27,783 nt of DNA, taken from assembly GCA_964345105.1 (NCBI GenBank), contig CAYFPZ010000072.1, positions 1-27,783 on the forward strand, in the 5' to 3' direction. This stretch comes from DG-33 sp964345105 (lineage in GTDB: Archaea > Hadarchaeota > Hadarchaeia > Hadarchaeales > Hadarchaeaceae). A program made the position numbers and the translations under genes. Shown one piece after another: positions 21,677-27,783 of this stretch (the stretch's first letter is position 1; every line of letters starts with the position of its first letter). The notes below the pieces were generated by a model. That model searched no databases. It worked only from the letters and a program-made list of their open reading frames with translations, and was not told the origin of the DNA.

Positions 21677-22543
21677 TCATTTTCGAATAGCCTCGGCAAT
21701 GACTGGCGCGACCGAAGCAACGCTCACCTGAGTCTCAATCGTATCCGTGGCTATAACCTTTGTCACGCCTGCGGCGGTAAGTTTTTTCAGCGCATTGCTA
21801 ACTAGTACAGCATGCGTGCAAGCAGCATAAATCCTGCGTGCACGAGATTGCTTAAGAGATTTGGTAGCCTCGATGATGGTGCCGCCCGTGCTGATAATGT
21901 CGTCAATTATCACCACATCACGCCCTGCAACGTCAAGAGATTTGGTTTGTGTTATAACCTTGGTTGGGGTAACTCTCTTCTTCGTTAGATAGTCTGATTC
22001 CGCTCCGAGCTCCACTGCTGCGCGACGTGCACACTCAAACGCTTTTTGATCGGGCCCTAAGATTAGAGGACGCTTCAAATTAAGACGAGAGAAGTACTGC
22101 CCGAGAATGGGTGCGGCATTAAGGTCACGAGCCGGAATCAAGAAGTCTTTCATTGTTTCAACATCATGAATATCTACAACAAATAGTTCATCTGCTCCAT
22201 GCCCTATGAGTTTACAAATTGTTTGCGCACTTATTGCTTCTCCCGGCTTGTAGCGTTTGCTTTGCCGTGCGTAAGCAAGGTATGGCACGACTGCCGTTAC
22301 ACGTCTAGCACCCGAATTTTTTGCAGCGCCTAGTAAGAAAAAAAGCTCCATCAAATTGTCATTCTGGGGATAAGGGGTTGACTGCACGACGATAGCATGC
22401 GCACCTTTTAGCTTGGTGTCAATGCGTACGTAAGTTTCGCCGTGAGGGGAGCGCTTCAACTCGGGCTTTACAATTGGGCACTTGAGCTGCTTTGCGACCT
22501 TCACCGCGAGCTTGGGTGAAGCAGACCCGGCGATGACTATCAA
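21677..22543 (-). CDS. prs: Ribose-phosphate pyrophosphokinase
   Basis: Prs makes PRPP from ribose 5-phosphate and ATP for purine, pyrimidine, histidine and tryptophan synthesis. The protein shows VVQSTPYPQNDNLMELFFLLGAAK, VPYLAYARQSKRYKPGEAISAQ, VVDIHD, LGPDQKA and the PRPP loop VVIIDDIISTGGTI. I choose TTG 22543, giving MIVIAGSASPKLA like other archaeal Prs proteins, with GAGGGG 4-5 nt ahead and a TATA-like TTTTTAAATC at 22573-22583 about 26 nt before the inferred transcript start; the longer GTG frame from 22570 would overlap that promoter. In the usual FPDGE ATP-binding motif the residues read RSPHGE (31-36): F to S and D to H. First gene of the pentose phosphate operon. Confidence 0.93.
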   Translation of the reverse strand: MIVIAGSASPKLAVKVAKQLKCPIVKPELKRSPHGETYVRIDTKLKGAHAIVVQSTPYPQNDNLMELFFLLGAAKNSGARRVTAVVPYLAYARQSKRYKPGEAISAQTICKLIGHGADELFVVDIHDVETMKDFLIPARDLNAAPILGQYFSRLNLKRPLILGPDQKAFECARRAAVELGAESDYLTKKRVTPTKVITQTKSLDVAGRDVVIIDDIISTGGTIIEATKSLKQSRARRIYAACTHAVLVSNALKKLTAAGVTKVIATDTIETQVSVASVAPVIAEAIRK

Positions 22544-22572
22544 ATTACCCCTCGCGTAGCTTTTCAGCACGT

Positions 22573-22583
22573 CGATTTAAAAA
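22573..22583 (-). promoter_or_regulatory. TATA-like box of the prs operon
   Basis: TTTTTAAATC on the minus strand is about 35 nt before the TTG start at 22543. This position supports that start over the GTG at 22570, which would be nearly on top of the box. Confidence 0.45.
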
Positions 22584-22671
22584 TGTTGTAGAAGTTTAGG
22601 CTTTGGGACAGATTACATCATCCGGATAGACTTTTTTCTTGTTAAGTCGCATACATTCTCAAGGGGTAGAG

Positions 22672-23883
22672 ATGGGACCGACAATAGCGGTGGGGCTTGA
22701 ATCCACCCTAGATTTGTGGGTAACCTTTCCAAGCCTTGGTGACTTCGCGAGATTTGCCCGAGATTACAAGGGGCGTCTTACCAAGTACGTGAAGGACGGA
22801 TACGAAACGGTGGCGGCGGGGAGTGGCGACGAGGTGTCTATAGATGGGCGGGTAAAGGACGCACAGGAACTTGTGAGGCGGGCGAGAAAGTCGGGCGCAG
22901 ACATTAAGTGCAAGCTCGGTGGAAATGGGGCACAGGAGGTTGCAGCTCTCAAAGCCCTAGGGTCAGACGTTATCTTTATGGGAGGGGTTTTTCCTAATCA
23001 GATTATCAAGTTACCACTTGAGATTAGAAGGTTTTTCAAAGGGGCAGACCTCTCTTTTGCTCATACTTTCAAAAGATATAATCCAACCTCTTTCATTCTA
23101 CAGGCTCAAGAGGCGAATAGGTACATTCTCTGTGAGGGGCAGGGGCGAAGAATCGAACAACTCCGGCCATATCTGCGGAAGCTACCGAGCTTACTAAAGC
23201 AAATCCTCGATAAGTACGGCAGACTGAACATGGTGAACTTAGTTGGATGGCATGTGTTATTCGCAAATGGTATAAGTAATCGAGATTTTCGCTTGGTCGA
23301 AGGAATAATCAAAAAAATTCGTGACGTGACCGACCTTCTTCTTTTCACGGAGGCAGGGGGGCTAGCCGCATTCGATGAAAAGGAAAGGCACCTTCTCTGT
23401 CGAATCTACTCTCTGTTCGACATTCTTTCGGTGAATGAGGACGAGTTGTTGCAGGTCTCACGGGCGATCAAAGTTAGAACGAAGGACGAGTTTCAAGCCA
23501 TGCACAATATTCTCGAGTCCTTTAAAAGGCCATCCACGGTCTGGCTCCACTCCCTTGATTATCAGGCCACGCTGAGTACAGAATATGGGCGGAAAATGCT
23601 TGAAAGGGCGCAGGTTGCCGCGGCAGCTGCAGGGGTTTATAGAGTTGAGAAAGGCACTTACCCAACTCTTGGGGAAATCACCAAACGAATGAAAATAAAA
23701 AATTTTTCAGAGAAAGGTCTAAAAATGACCCGGCATGCAACAAAAAAGTACGGTGGCAAGATAGGAGCTGCTGAGCTGGTAGTCACTCCCTGTTATGGGG
23801 CAAGAGGTTTCACATCTACTGTTGGAGCGGGAGATGCCGCGGCGGCTGCGTATACTTACGTAATTGCTGGTGGAAAACTCTAA
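22672..23883 (+). CDS. ADP-dependent glucokinase/phosphofructokinase family kinase, divergent
   Basis: A 403-residue member of the archaeal ADP-dependent sugar kinase family (ribokinase fold). Family marks are CKLGGNGAQEVAAL (about 80-93), ILSVNEDEL (NEDE at 255-258, the Mg-binding NxxE motif) and TVGAGDAAAAAY with catalytic D388. Two usual sites look altered. The first strand reads AVGLESTLDLW where sugar-binding NANID is usual, keeping the Asp only. The region of the HxE motif reads LLFTEAGGL, with F for H. So phosphoryl transfer from ADP seems possible but the sugar may not be glucose or fructose 6-phosphate. ATG 22672 follows AGGGG at 5 nt. It is divergent from the prs operon, so a role with pentoses is an attractive but unproven idea. 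Confidence 0.82.
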   Translation: MGPTIAVGLESTLDLWVTFPSLGDFARFARDYKGRLTKYVKDGYETVAAGSGDEVSIDGRVKDAQELVRRARKSGADIKCKLGGNGAQEVAALKALGSDVIFMGGVFPNQIIKLPLEIRRFFKGADLSFAHTFKRYNPTSFILQAQEANRYILCEGQGRRIEQLRPYLRKLPSLLKQILDKYGRLNMVNLVGWHVLFANGISNRDFRLVEGIIKKIRDVTDLLLFTEAGGLAAFDEKERHLLCRIYSLFDILSVNEDELLQVSRAIKVRTKDEFQAMHNILESFKRPSTVWLHSLDYQATLSTEYGRKMLERAQVAAAAAGVYRVEKGTYPTLGEITKRMKIKNFSEKGLKMTRHATKKYGGKIGAAELVVTPCYGARGFTSTVGAGDAAAAAYTYVIAGGKL

Positions 23884-23926
23884 GTTATCTTCACGTAAAA
23901 AAGTCGATTTCAATCATCTAAGTTGC

Positions 23927-24904
23927 CTAGTTTTTGCGCCCGACAGATACACGAGGATAAACCATAAGCTTTCCTCGTTTCATCATAATTTTTCCATCCA
24001 ACTTAACCGTCGGGCGCAAGATGATGCCATCGACGTGAATACCTGCTCTGACTCGCCCCCCAAAAGTTGAATTATCGCCGAGCGCTATGTGGCAGGTCCC
24101 AAGTACCTTCTCATCCTCAATAATGTTGCCGATCAGCCGAGCCTTTGGATTTGTACCCACGCCTAATTCAGCTAAATTATAAGCCTTAGGCCCAACCGCT
24201 TTCAGCAGCTTCTTCAGCTTGGCGGCGTGAGCACCCGAGATCTTGGAAGCCATTCCTTTTTTGATAATTATCTCGACTGTCTCGCGGGGAAAGCCCACCA
24301 TGCTTCCACTCACAACCGCCCGTCCTTCTGCGGTCCCCTCGATTGGCGCGATGAATGCCTCACCGGCTGGCAAGTTTCCAAAATCACCCGGTTGATGAAA
24401 AATGCCCGTATCGGAGTGAGCTTCTCGTCCCTTAAGGCTGAGGCTGAGTTCCGTCCCAGCGGGCGAGTTAACCTCAACCTCGGAAGCTCTACTCAAGAGC
24501 GCGGCCACCTTTTTCGTCCGCCTGTCAACCTCGCGGTAGTTGGCGAGCATCGCGCCTCGACGCATTATATCTTCAGTTATCATTGGCATGGTGGCAATTC
24601 TAGCACCGGCCTTGCAGGCCTGATGTCGCGCTTGTGTGTGGGTGAGTGAATAAGTTGTTGGCGCGAGCACGACATCAGCGGCGCGCATCGCGCTCGCGAC
24701 GACTTCGGGAGGTTCTTCGCCGTGTCTACTAAGCTTTTGCATACAGATGAGCGTAGCTTCAGCTCCAGCCGCATGAGCAGCACTGATGAGGGCTTCGGCA
24801 ATCTTCAACCTAGACGGGTCCGTGACTACGAGGACACTTTCTCCCCGCCTGACACCCATGCAGGTCTTGACTGCTATTCGTGCACCTTTTAACAACTCAC
24901 GCAT
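23927..24904 (-). CDS. M29-like leucyl aminopeptidase family protein
   Basis: A 325-residue protein of the thermophilic aminopeptidase (M29) and related family, which also includes ring-cleaving NicX-type dioxygenases. The N-terminal half has GESVLVVTDPSRL and VVLAPTTYSLTHTQAR. Metal ligands fit the family: E182 in NLPAGEAFIAPIEGTAEG, E246 in NLAELGVGTNP, H272 in GTCHIALGDNSTFGG, and H290 and D292 in GIHVDGI. Likely a metal-dependent aminopeptidase, with substrate unknown; a dioxygenase is less likely. It lies 11 nt after the 105-residue gene and is convergent with the kinase. ATG 24904 has no strong ribosome site, so translation may depend on the upstream gene. Confidence 0.85.
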   Translation of the reverse strand: MRELLKGARIAVKTCMGVRRGESVLVVTDPSRLKIAEALISAAHAAGAEATLICMQKLSRHGEEPPEVVASAMRAADVVLAPTTYSLTHTQARHQACKAGARIATMPMITEDIMRRGAMLANYREVDRRTKKVAALLSRASEVEVNSPAGTELSLSLKGREAHSDTGIFHQPGDFGNLPAGEAFIAPIEGTAEGRAVVSGSMVGFPRETVEIIIKKGMASKISGAHAAKLKKLLKAVGPKAYNLAELGVGTNPKARLIGNIIEDEKVLGTCHIALGDNSTFGGRVRAGIHVDGIILRPTVKLDGKIMMKRGKLMVYPRVSVGRKN

Positions 24905-24915
24905 GCTAGAACCAG

Positions 24916-25233
24916 CTATTTAATCAGCCCGTTTTTGAAAAGTTCGTCCCTGAATGCTAGCAAGACCTCACGAACTCTTCCTTCATCAGGAGCGTGAACC
25001 TCGACATAGTACGAAGGGAAAAGTAAGAGATAAGCGCCCCGGTTGAGTTCGAATTTCACAATCTCCTTGTTCGATGTTTTTATCTTACGCGCACGGGGGA
25101 TGCGCTTGAGAATTTCTCTGAGATCAATTTTTGAGCGAAGCATTGTGGCTGTTCGCACCGACATGAGCTTCGGTATGTCGAAGAGGTTATAGAGACGAGG
25201 CATCTCGCTTACGCGCGGCTCGGCTTCGCTCAA
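24916..25233 (-). CDS. Unrecognised 105-residue protein between histone and aminopeptidase
   Basis: I do not recognise this protein. It is small, basic and mixed alpha/beta: helix NLFDIPKLMSVRTATMLRSK, then LREILKRIPRARKIKTSNKEIVKFELNRGAYLLLFPSYYVEVHAPDE, and a final helix EGRVREVLLAFRDELFKNG. The strand-strand-helix order of the last part recalls half of a TBP-like fold, but this is a loose resemblance. I take TTG 25233, preceded by GGGGTG about 3-4 nt away; ATG 25203 is an alternative with no ribosome site. The GGGGTG is inside a stable hairpin at 25235-25259, which could limit translation. Histone lies 44 nt upstream and the aminopeptidase 11 nt downstream on the same strand. Confidence 0.7.
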   Translation of the reverse strand: MSEAEPRVSEMPRLYNLFDIPKLMSVRTATMLRSKIDLREILKRIPRARKIKTSNKEIVKFELNRGAYLLLFPSYYVEVHAPDEGRVREVLLAFRDELFKNGLIK

Positions 25234-25234
25234 T

Positions 25235-25259
25235 CACACCCCAACATCATTGGAGTGTG
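25235..25259 (-). promoter_or_regulatory. Hairpin covering the ribosome site of the 105-residue gene
   Basis: In minus-strand RNA CACACUCCAA (25250-25259) pairs with UUGGGGUGUG (25235-25244) over ten pairs with one G-U wobble and a 5-nt loop. On the other strand the wobble becomes a C-A mismatch, which favours a minus-strand RNA role. It starts 18 nt after the histone stop and holds the GGGGTG used by the next gene. Confidence 0.55.
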
Positions 25260-25276
25260 GAGAATTTAAAATTTAA

Positions 25277-25483
25277 CTATATTCTTTTTGCGGCCAATCG
25301 TATGTCTACGTCTCGAACGGTTCTTCGTCCAGCGTGCTCCGCGAGTTTAGCTGCTTCGTTTGAAATTGTGATGGCGCGCTCTTCAAGAACCTCAGCTAAT
25401 GCGACGGCTGCGCTTTCACTCACCCGCCTAGCGCCTGATTTTCGGATGATACGATCTATCGCCGCAACAGGCAATTCGACCAT
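25277..25483 (-). CDS. Archaeal histone
   Basis: A single histone-fold protein of 68 residues that wraps DNA as dimers and larger stacks in the archaeal nucleoid. The three helices are clear: VAAIDRIIRKSG, then ESAAVALAEVLEERAITISNEAAKLAEHAG, and VRDVDIRLAAKRI, with the RRVSESA and RRTVRD loops that bind DNA. Length is typical, and there are no extra tails. ATG 25483 follows GAGGAGG with an 8-nt spacer, the strongest ribosome site in the window, as expected for an abundant protein. The likely TATA-like box is CAAATAAAGG at 25533-25542. Divergent from purA across about 280 nt. Confidence 0.97.
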   Translation of the reverse strand: MVELPVAAIDRIIRKSGARRVSESAAVALAEVLEERAITISNEAAKLAEHAGRRTVRDVDIRLAAKRI

Positions 25484-25516
25484 TTATCCGCCTCCTCGAT
25501 TATTTCAAGCCACTTA

Positions 25517-25531
25517 TGGGGCAAATTTCCC
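25517..25531. repeat. Near-palindrome GGGG-C-AAATTT-CCCC
   Basis: GGGG and CCCC flank AAATTT with a single extra C. It lies between the histone TATA-like box and ATG, where a bound protein could block histone transcription. Weak support. Confidence 0.3.
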
Positions 25532-25634
25532 CTTTATTTGGGCAGTATTTAAATCTTTCCTTAAATGGGCTTTAAAATTAGTGGTTTTGGTGAAAATAGA
25601 GTTTTTAATAGCTCCTCATGAGTTGGAAATTTTT

Positions 25635-25663
25635 GCACGTGCGCTCACGCTAATCATGATTAG
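25635..25663. promoter_or_regulatory. Two perfect palindromes in the histone-purA intergenic region
   Basis: GCACGTGC (25635-25642) and CTAATCATGATTAG (25650-25663) are both self-complementary and only 7 nt apart. They lie in the 276-nt gene-free stretch 25484-25759, upstream of the purA TATA-like sequences (CATATAAG near 25699-25706). They are candidate operators for purA or histone. Confidence 0.4.
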
Positions 25664-25759
25664 GTCAAAATTACGTGGCTTTTTTATCTTACACACTTCA
25701 TATAAGCAATTAAATAAAAATTTAAGCGAGTGCCTCATAATAACCAAGGGGTGAGAAGT

Positions 25760-26773
25760 TTGCCGTGCATGATCGTTGCTGGAGGATTTTGGGGCGATGA
25801 AGGAAAAGGAAAGGTAGTCGCGTATCTAGCGCTCAATGACAAGCCGAAAATCATCGCGCGGGCAGGAGTGGGCCCAAACGCCGGCCACACGGTATATTCG
25901 CTGGATAATAAATTTGGCCTGCGCCAGCTTCCATGTGGATTCATTTACAAAGGGGCACGCTTGCTCATCGGGCCCGGGGTGCTCATAAACCCCGAGATTT
26001 TGCTGAAAGAGGTTAAGCTGACGGATTCTGGCGATAGAGTTGGCGTGGACCAGCGCTGCACAGTCATCGAGCCATCACACATCGAGCAGGATCGGTCCTC
26101 AGCTCACCTAAAGGGCAAGATAGGCACTACGGGAACGGGCTGCGGCCCTGCGAATGTGGCAAGGGTGAACCGCGTCGCAAAGCTAGCCAAGGACATCCCC
26201 GAACTCGAACGCTTTCTCACCGATGTCCCCCAAGAGGTTAACGAAGCCCTAGGAAAGAACGAACCCGTGCTCATTGAGGGATCGCAGGGCTTTGGTCTTT
26301 CGTTGATTCACGGCACCTATCCCTATGTCACAAGCAAGGACACATCGGCGTGCACGCTTGCGGCCGATGTAGGTGTGGGCCCGACTAAAGTGGACGATGT
26401 CATGCTCATCTTCAAAGCATACGTGAGCCGAGTCGGTGAGGGGCCTTTTCCGACCGAGATGGCCATGGAGGAAGCCGAGCGATTGGGCATAGTCGAGTAC
26501 GGCACGGTCACGGGGCGGCGGAGGCGCATCGGGGCGTTCGACTTCGATCTGGCGAAGCGCTCGGTGATGATAAACGGTGCCACCCAGCTTACGATAACTT
26601 GCCTCGACCGGCTTTTCAAGGGAAGCTCGGGAATTAAAAGTTACGGGCAGCTACCCGCGAATGCGAAAGAGTTTATCGAGCGCATCGAAGGTGAACTCAA
26701 GGTACCAGTCACCTTAATTTCGACGGGCAAGGACACCAAAAACATCATCGACCTCCGCTCGGAGAAACTCTAA
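25760..26773 (+). CDS. purA: Adenylosuccinate synthetase
   Basis: PurA joins IMP and aspartate with GTP, the first step to AMP. The start MPCMIVAGGFWGDEGKGK holds the GTP-binding loop, then IARAGVGPNAGHTVY with the catalytic histidine, KIGTTGTGCGPA, LIEGSQGFGLSLIHGTYPYVTSKDTSA, and later TVTGRRRRIGAFD and ISTGKD. At 337 residues it is the short archaeal type (bacterial forms have about 430). I take TTG 25760, which has GGGGTGA about 4 nt ahead and gives a start like other archaeal PurA; ATG 25769 is the alternative. Its stop overlaps the next ATG by one base (TAATG), so it is translationally coupled with the adenylate kinase gene. Confidence 0.95.
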   Translation: MPCMIVAGGFWGDEGKGKVVAYLALNDKPKIIARAGVGPNAGHTVYSLDNKFGLRQLPCGFIYKGARLLIGPGVLINPEILLKEVKLTDSGDRVGVDQRCTVIEPSHIEQDRSSAHLKGKIGTTGTGCGPANVARVNRVAKLAKDIPELERFLTDVPQEVNEALGKNEPVLIEGSQGFGLSLIHGTYPYVTSKDTSACTLAADVGVGPTKVDDVMLIFKAYVSRVGEGPFPTEMAMEEAERLGIVEYGTVTGRRRRIGAFDFDLAKRSVMINGATQLTITCLDRLFKGSSGIKSYGQLPANAKEFIERIEGELKVPVTLISTGKDTKNIIDLRSEKL

Positions 26774-27321
26774 TGGCTCGAATGGTAATCGCGGTTAGCG
26801 GCACCCCGGGGACGGGAAAGTCGGTTTTTGCTCGATCGCTAGCGAAAAAACTCGGCACCCAAGTGATTGATCTCAACGCACTAATCGAAAAGAAGAGAAT
26901 TTACAGACTCGACATTGATGGCACTAAGATAGCCAATCTTTCAAAAATGCGGAAGGAGTTCGTCTGTGCCGTTCGAGCTTCTCGCGGCCCGGTCGTCGTA
27001 GAGGGGTTACTTGCTCATATGCTACCGAAAAGGTACCTCACCCACGTTGTAGTCCTCCGCACCCGACCGAGGGTTCTTGAGCGACGCCTTCGAGCCCGCA
27101 AGTACTCAAAGACTAAAACTCGCGAAAATGTCGAGGCGGAGGCGCTGGATATAATTTTGTGGGAAGCGGTCAAGATTCATGGTATGAACAGAGTTTACGA
27201 AATCGACGCCACGAGACTAAAGCCCGGCGCTGCGGTGAAACTATTCCTGGACGCGCTGGCTGGTAAGATTTCGCTCAGGCCAGGCAAGATCAACTGGCTG
27301 GAGGAATATTACAAAACATAA
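26773..27321 (+). CDS. AK6/Fap7-type adenylate kinase
   Basis: A 182-residue P-loop NMP kinase of the AK6 (Fap7/hCINAP) type, which phosphorylates AMP and also has a role in small ribosomal subunit assembly in eukaryotes and archaea. The Walker A motif is GTPGTGKS (10-17). DLNALIEKKRIY and VVVEGLLAHMLP follow, and VVLRTRPRVLERRLRARKYSKTKTREN covers the lid region. The C-terminal tail KINWLEEYYKT is typical of archaeal members. ATG 26773 overlaps the purA stop and has GGAG about 9 nt ahead. Its position after purA fits conversion of AMP to ADP, next in adenine nucleotide synthesis. Confidence 0.88.
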   Translation: MARMVIAVSGTPGTGKSVFARSLAKKLGTQVIDLNALIEKKRIYRLDIDGTKIANLSKMRKEFVCAVRASRGPVVVEGLLAHMLPKRYLTHVVVLRTRPRVLERRLRARKYSKTKTRENVEAEALDIILWEAVKIHGMNRVYEIDATRLKPGAAVKLFLDALAGKISLRPGKINWLEEYYKT

Positions 27322-27352
27322 ACACAGATTCTGATCGAGTGATTTCGTTTTT

Positions 27353-27556
27353 GAAAAAGTTATTATGAAAATTTAAGTTTTTCACGTATCGGTGAAAAAC
27401 CAAGCAACTCAGATTAGAAGAAAATTCATTGCTGGTAACGCAATCTGAAAATATCTATTTGGTTTTTTCTAAATTGTATTGAAAATTTTCTATTTTATAC
27501 TGAAAATATTTCTAAAAAGTATATAAATGCTTGGCTAAAAGGAAAAAGTTATTATG
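27353..27556. repeat. AT-rich intergenic block with repeats upstream of the collagen-like gene
   Basis: The 295-nt gene-free stretch 27322-27616 holds a perfect 15-bp direct repeat GAAAAAGTTATTATG (27353-27367 and 27542-27556), an inverted repeat TTTTTCAC/GTGAAAAA (27378-27385 and 27392-27399), and three related AT-rich units starting GAAAAT and containing TCTA at 27447, 27481 and 27502. They lead to a TATA-like box. Confidence 0.5.
27516..27528 (+). promoter_or_regulatory. TATA-like box of the collagen-like gene
   Basis: AAAGTATATAAATG is the clearest TATA-like box in the window. It predicts transcript start near 27547, about 70 nt before the ATG at 27617. Confidence 0.55.
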
Positions 27557-27616
27557 GGCTTATCCTAGTTTTTTATGTACTTTTGCGGAAAACAACGCAA
27601 GGAGTGTTGGAGGAAA

Positions 27617-27783
27617 ATGAAAGAAAAACGGGCAATCGTCCCGATTTCCCAATTTGCAATTATCGCCTTAATCATTTCCATAATCGCTGCTGGCGCGGGA
27701 GTCTCGGCAATCATCATTCAGGGGTCACAAGGGCCTCAAGGACCAACAGGACCCCAAGGAACGCAAGGGCCTCAAGGGCTAAC
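27617..27783 (+). CDS. Membrane-anchored collagen-like protein, N-terminal fragment
   Basis: Only the first 55 codons are in the window; the frame is open at the right edge. It starts MKEKRAIVPISQ, followed by a hydrophobic helix (about residues 13-34, FAIIALIISIIAAGAGVSAI), an anchor or signal, and then Gly-X-Y repeats: GSQ, GPQ, GPT, GPQ, GTQ, GPQ, GL. Proline/threonine and glutamine in X-Y sites are like bacterial collagen-like proteins. Probably a surface stalk or filament, held by the helix. ATG 27617 follows GGAGG with a rather short 3-nt spacer. Function beyond this cannot be seen. Confidence 0.75.
   Translation, partial: MKEKRAIVPISQFAIIALIISIIAAGAGVSAIIIQGSQGPQGPTGPQGTQGPQGL

Noticed and set aside
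27447..27516. Spaced AT-rich repeats considered as a CRISPR array.
   Set aside because: Units are about 15 nt, imperfect and unevenly spaced (34 and 21 nt), with no cas genes; they are more like regulator sites.

Overview
The window is a piece of an archaeal chromosome. Archaeal markers include the GatD/GatE tRNA amidotransferase, a 68-residue histone, a Hel308 helicase, an ADP-dependent sugar kinase, GTP-dependent PEP carboxykinase, short archaeal-type PurA, and AT-rich TATA-like boxes placed about 25 nt ahead of several start codons (leaderless transcripts). Many genes also have GGAGG/GGTGA ribosome sites, and TTG or GTG starts occur. I cannot assign a lineage from the sequence alone; the gene content fits a sugar-metabolising, possibly thermophilic euryarchaeal-type organism. 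I see no tRNA, rRNA, CRISPR array or insertion sequence.

Layout. Positions 150-6852 (all minus): gatE; a four-helix DUF4234-like membrane protein; a cysteine-rich thioredoxin-like protein; trehalose synthase TreT with its DUF5752 partner; gatD. Positions 6945-9397: GTP-PEPCK divergent from an Lrp/AsnC regulator, with a perfect 15-bp inverted repeat between them. Positions 9457-13283: elp3 divergent from hel308. Positions 13380-17297: a fucose-isomerase-like sugar isomerase, a membrane-anchored sugar-binding protein with a coiled-coil stalk, and a divergent ribose-type ABC permease; no ATPase gene is present. Positions 17380-18158: a small winged-helix-like protein and a DUF5678 protein. Positions 18203-22543 (minus): prs, split transketolase (N and C subunits), ribulose-phosphate 3-epimerase and a long transaldolase, forming a non-oxidative pentose phosphate operon that connects to PRPP. 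Position 22672 on: a divergent ADP-dependent kinase family member. Positions 23927-25483 (minus): histone, an unrecognised 105-residue protein, and an M29-like aminopeptidase. Positions 25760-27321 (plus): purA and an AK6/Fap7-type adenylate kinase. From 27617 to the window end: the start of a membrane-anchored collagen-like (Gly-X-Y) protein.

How the parts may fit. The region 13380-23883 reads as a possible sugar route: binding protein and permease, isomerase, ADP-dependent kinase, then transketolase, epimerase and transaldolase, with PRPP synthetase, PurA and an adenylate kinase drawing on the products for nucleotides. The operon itself is visible in the sequence; the link between uptake genes and the pentose phosphate operon is inference from proximity. 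The most promising items for a second look are the pentose phosphate/PRPP operon with its divergent ADP-kinase, the duplicated DUF5752 partner of TreT, the hairpin that masks a ribosome site behind the histone gene, the near-identical promoter block repeated upstream of gatE and the thioredoxin-like gene, and the truncated collagen-like surface protein.
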